Of a stretch of DNA of 6,716 bases, positions 5,081 through 6,716 are shown one piece after another. The notes beneath the pieces are model-generated. The model ran no database searches. It was given only the letters and a program-made list of their open reading frames with translations, and was not told the origin of the DNA. Position 1 is the first letter of the stretch, and every line of letters begins with the position of its first letter. Source of the DNA: Parvibaculum sp. (GTDB lineage: Bacteria; Pseudomonadota; Alphaproteobacteria; Parvibaculales; Parvibaculaceae); contig JACIYQ010000008.1 in NCBI GenBank assembly GCA_014359855.1, positions 1 through 6,716 on the forward strand. The letters are read 5' to 3'. A program made the position numbers and the translations under genes.

Positions 5081-5116
5081 GAGGGTCAAACGGGCGAAGC
5101 CCGTTTGGGGCGGGGG
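5081..5116 (+). repeat. Right part of palindromic repeat copy C
   Basis: GAGGGT completes the descending arm of the first hairpin. A perfect 9-bp second hairpin follows, CAAACGGGC (5087-5095) and GCCCGTTTG (5099-5107) around GAA, then the G-rich tail GGGGCGGGGG (5107-5116). The tip reads GCGAAGC, known as an unusually stable DNA mini-hairpin. In the ancestral site this repeat filled most of an intergenic gap of about 81 bp between the convergent PNPOx-like and glycosyltransferase genes, where it could have acted as a two-way transcription stop. There is no T-run, so that role is inferred from position only. Confidence 0.85.
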
Positions 5117-5123
5117 CGAGGTC

Positions 5124-6317
5124 TTACGCCGTCGCCACGGCTTCTCTCGACGCCGCCACCTCTTCCTCCACCGGCATCTCCTCCAGCGCGAGGTTCGAAA
5201 TGAACTGTTTCGCGCAGGCGTCCCAGGCGAAAATCATCGCATAGGCACGGGCATCCTTGCGGTCGAGGCGCAGTGCCGCCATGCAGGCGGTCTTCAGGTC
5301 TTCGTTGAGCGCGCCGGCCTTCGCGCCATCGGCTGTGAAGGCGAGCACGTCGCCCGGTCCCTGCACGGGATAGCCCGCGACCGGCGTTCCCGCCGCCATC
5401 GCCTCGATCAGCACGAGGCCGAACGTGTCGGTCCTGCTCGGAAACACGAAGACATCCGCCGCCGCATAGGCTTCCGCCAGTTCTTCGCCGAAGAGCGGCC
5501 CGGCGAAATGCGTCTCGGGAAACTTCTTCTTCAGGTAGTCGAGGCGCGGTCCGTCGCCCACCACCATCTTGGTGCCCGGCAGATCGAGTTCGAGGAAGGC
5601 CTCGATATTCTTTTCGACCGCCACGCGCCCGACATTGAGCCAGACCGGGCGCGCGAGCCCCATCGGGTGCTGGTCCGCGAGATCGGGCCGGGGCTTGTAG
5701 AGTTCCGTGTCGACGCCGCGCGACCAGATCACCGGCTCGCCGAAACCGCGTGTCCGCAGTTCCGCTTGCAGCGAAGGCGTCGCCACCATCAGCGCCGCCG
5801 ATTTCGCATGGAAGCGCCGGAGAAACGCATAGCCCCATGAGAGCGGAATGCCGGTGCGTGCGTTGAGATATTCGGCGAAGCGCGTGTGGAACGATGTGGA
5901 AAAGGGAATGCCTTTGCGAATGCAGAAACGGCGGGCCGCCATGCCCAGCGGCCCTTCCGTCGCAATGTGGATCGCGTTCGGGTTCGCTTCCTTGATCAGC
6001 CGCGCGACCTTGCGGCCGGGAAGGAGCGCGAGCCTGATTTCCGGATAGCTCGGCATCGGCACGGTGGCGAAAAGCTCGGGCGTGATGAAGGTCACCTCAT
6101 GGCCGAGCGAGGTCAGGTTCTGCGTGAGCTGCTGCAGCGTGCGCACCACGCCGTTCACCTGCGGCGGCGCGGCGTCGGACACGATGACGATGCGCAGCGT
6201 CTCGCAGAAGCGGCCGACATCGCGCGGCAGCGGGCGCCCGCGCAGGCGGCCGAGAAGCCTTGCCACGCGGCGCTTCTTGCGGGGCGTGGAGAGAAGAGGT
6301 TCCGTTGTATGGGGCAT
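5124..6317 (-). CDS. GT4-family (GT-B fold) glycosyltransferase
   Basis: 397-aa retaining glycosyltransferase that would transfer a sugar from a nucleotide donor to a lipid or glycan acceptor at the cytoplasmic side of the membrane. After a basic N-terminal stretch (RKKRR, possibly membrane-surface binding), the first Rossmann half starts with LRIVIVSDAAPPQVNGVVRT (residues 41-60) and contains FHTRF (143-147). The second half has RGVD (200-203), NVGRVAVEKN (228-237), GDGPR (254-258) and the donor-site segment FPSRTDTFGLVLIEAMAAG (292-310). There the classical E-x7-E pair appears as Asp297 and Glu305, as in many TDTFG-type members. The tail is acidic and probably disordered. The frame runs open to 6524, but the first 69 codons overlap the phosphoesterase gene. 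ATG 6317 lies one base after that gene's TGA (TGACATG), indicating translational coupling. Acceptor and donor are unknown; a lipid glycosylation role is inferred from the neighbour. Confidence 0.9.
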   Translation of the reverse strand: MPHTTEPLLSTPRKKRRVARLLGRLRGRPLPRDVGRFCETLRIVIVSDAAPPQVNGVVRTLQQLTQNLTSLGHEVTFITPELFATVPMPSYPEIRLALLPGRKVARLIKEANPNAIHIATEGPLGMAARRFCIRKGIPFSTSFHTRFAEYLNARTGIPLSWGYAFLRRFHAKSAALMVATPSLQAELRTRGFGEPVIWSRGVDTELYKPRPDLADQHPMGLARPVWLNVGRVAVEKNIEAFLELDLPGTKMVVGDGPRLDYLKKKFPETHFAGPLFGEELAEAYAAADVFVFPSRTDTFGLVLIEAMAAGTPVAGYPVQGPGDVLAFTADGAKAGALNEDLKTACMAALRLDRKDARAYAMIFAWDACAKQFISNLALEEMPVEEEVAASREAVATA

Positions 6318-6318
6318 G

Positions 6319-6716
6319 TCAGGCAGCCGTTGGCACCGTTTGGGGCATGTCCTCTTCGTCCGCGGGCTCCGTCTCGCCATTCGCGAGTTCGGTGTCCCAG
6401 GAGAAGGTCTGCCAGGTGATGAGGGTGAGCGCGCCCGTTTCGTCCTCGGAGAGCGACGTGCAGCTTTCCACCCAGTCGCCGTCGTTGCAGTAGAGCACGC
6501 CGTCGAAGTCGCGGATTTCCGCATGGTGGATATGGCCGCAGATCACGCCGTCCACGCCGCGTTCTCGCGCTTCGCGGGCGACGGCCTGTTCGTAGCTCGA
6601 AATATATTCGACCGCGTTCTTCACCCGGTTTTTCAGGTAGGCCGAGAGCGACCAGTAGGACAGGCCGAAGAAGCGGCGGATTTCGTGCAGCCAGTTGTTG
6701 AGCGCGAGCGCGATCC
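6319..6716 (-). CDS. LpxH-like calcineurin-type metallophosphoesterase, C-terminal part
   Basis: Only the last 131 residues are in the window; the gene continues past 6716. Visible are NNWLHEIRRFFGLSYWSLSAYLKNRVKNAVEYI, the metal-binding GHIHH motif at 60-64 of the visible part, and YCNDGDWVES shortly after. Together these are characteristic of the group annotated as UDP-2,3-diacylglucosamine diphosphatase-like phosphoesterases, related to the lipid A enzyme LpxH. The visible frame is open from the edge, so a GTG at 6624 is an internal codon and not the start. The C-terminus ends in an acidic tail (EPADEEDMPQTVPTAA). The gene precedes and is coupled to the glycosyltransferase, a pairing I recall as common in alphaproteobacteria. 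Whether it truly acts on UDP-diacylglucosamine or on another pyrophosphate or phospholipid is open. Confidence 0.87.
   Translation of the reverse strand, partial: IALALNNWLHEIRRFFGLSYWSLSAYLKNRVKNAVEYISSYEQAVAREARERGVDGVICGHIHHAEIRDFDGVLYCNDGDWVESCTSLSEDETGALTLITWQTFSWDTELANGETEPADEEDMPQTVPTAA

Noticed and set aside
5848..6419. Plus-strand frames opposite the glycosyltransferase
   Set aside because: Arginine-rich antisense products without domains; the minus-strand gene covers the region with clear GT-B motifs.

Overview
The window is about 6.7 kb of GC-rich DNA of alphaproteobacterial character. The host genes have the strong third-position G/C use of that class: 43 of 60 bases in 1141-1200 are G or C. 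The gene types (YceI, MFS, PNPOx-like, LpxH-like phosphoesterase plus GT4 glycosyltransferase) and the CCCTCCCC/GGGGAGGG intergenic palindromes also fit a Hyphomicrobiales- or Parvibaculum-like genome. The genus cannot be fixed from the sequence alone.

Layout. 1-170 holds no gene. 171-752 (minus) is a secreted YceI-family protein. 753-1042 is a divergent intergenic region carrying two copies, in opposite orientation, of a composite palindromic repeat. 1043-2305 (MFS transporter) and 2321-2776 (PNPOx-like flavin-fold protein) form a plus-strand operon. 2815-5072 is a complete IS1595-family (ISXO2-like transposase) mobile element. 5124-6317 (minus, GT4 glycosyltransferase) and 6319 to the window edge (minus, C-terminal part of an LpxH-like metallophosphoesterase) form a second operon running leftward and separated by one base.

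The mobile element is the centre of interest. Its ends can be placed to the base: 24-bp imperfect terminal inverted repeats (20 of 24 matching) are flanked by an exact 8-bp direct repeat, CCCTCGGG. The duplicated bases are the exact centre of the hairpin of a third copy of the host intergenic repeat, so the element landed in the tip of a palindrome between two convergent genes. Beyond its 318-aa transposase, the element carries about 1.2 kb of cargo. This comprises a 92-aa protein, a 48-aa charged protein on the opposite strand, a 180-aa helical protein with a HEPN-like R-N-x3-H motif, and possibly a 70-aa protein whose start lies inside the right terminal repeat. The cargo has much lower GC (25 of 60 in 4381-4440) than the host genes, indicating a foreign origin. 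No cargo function is established; a HEPN-type ribonuclease or defence/toxin role is a testable hypothesis only.
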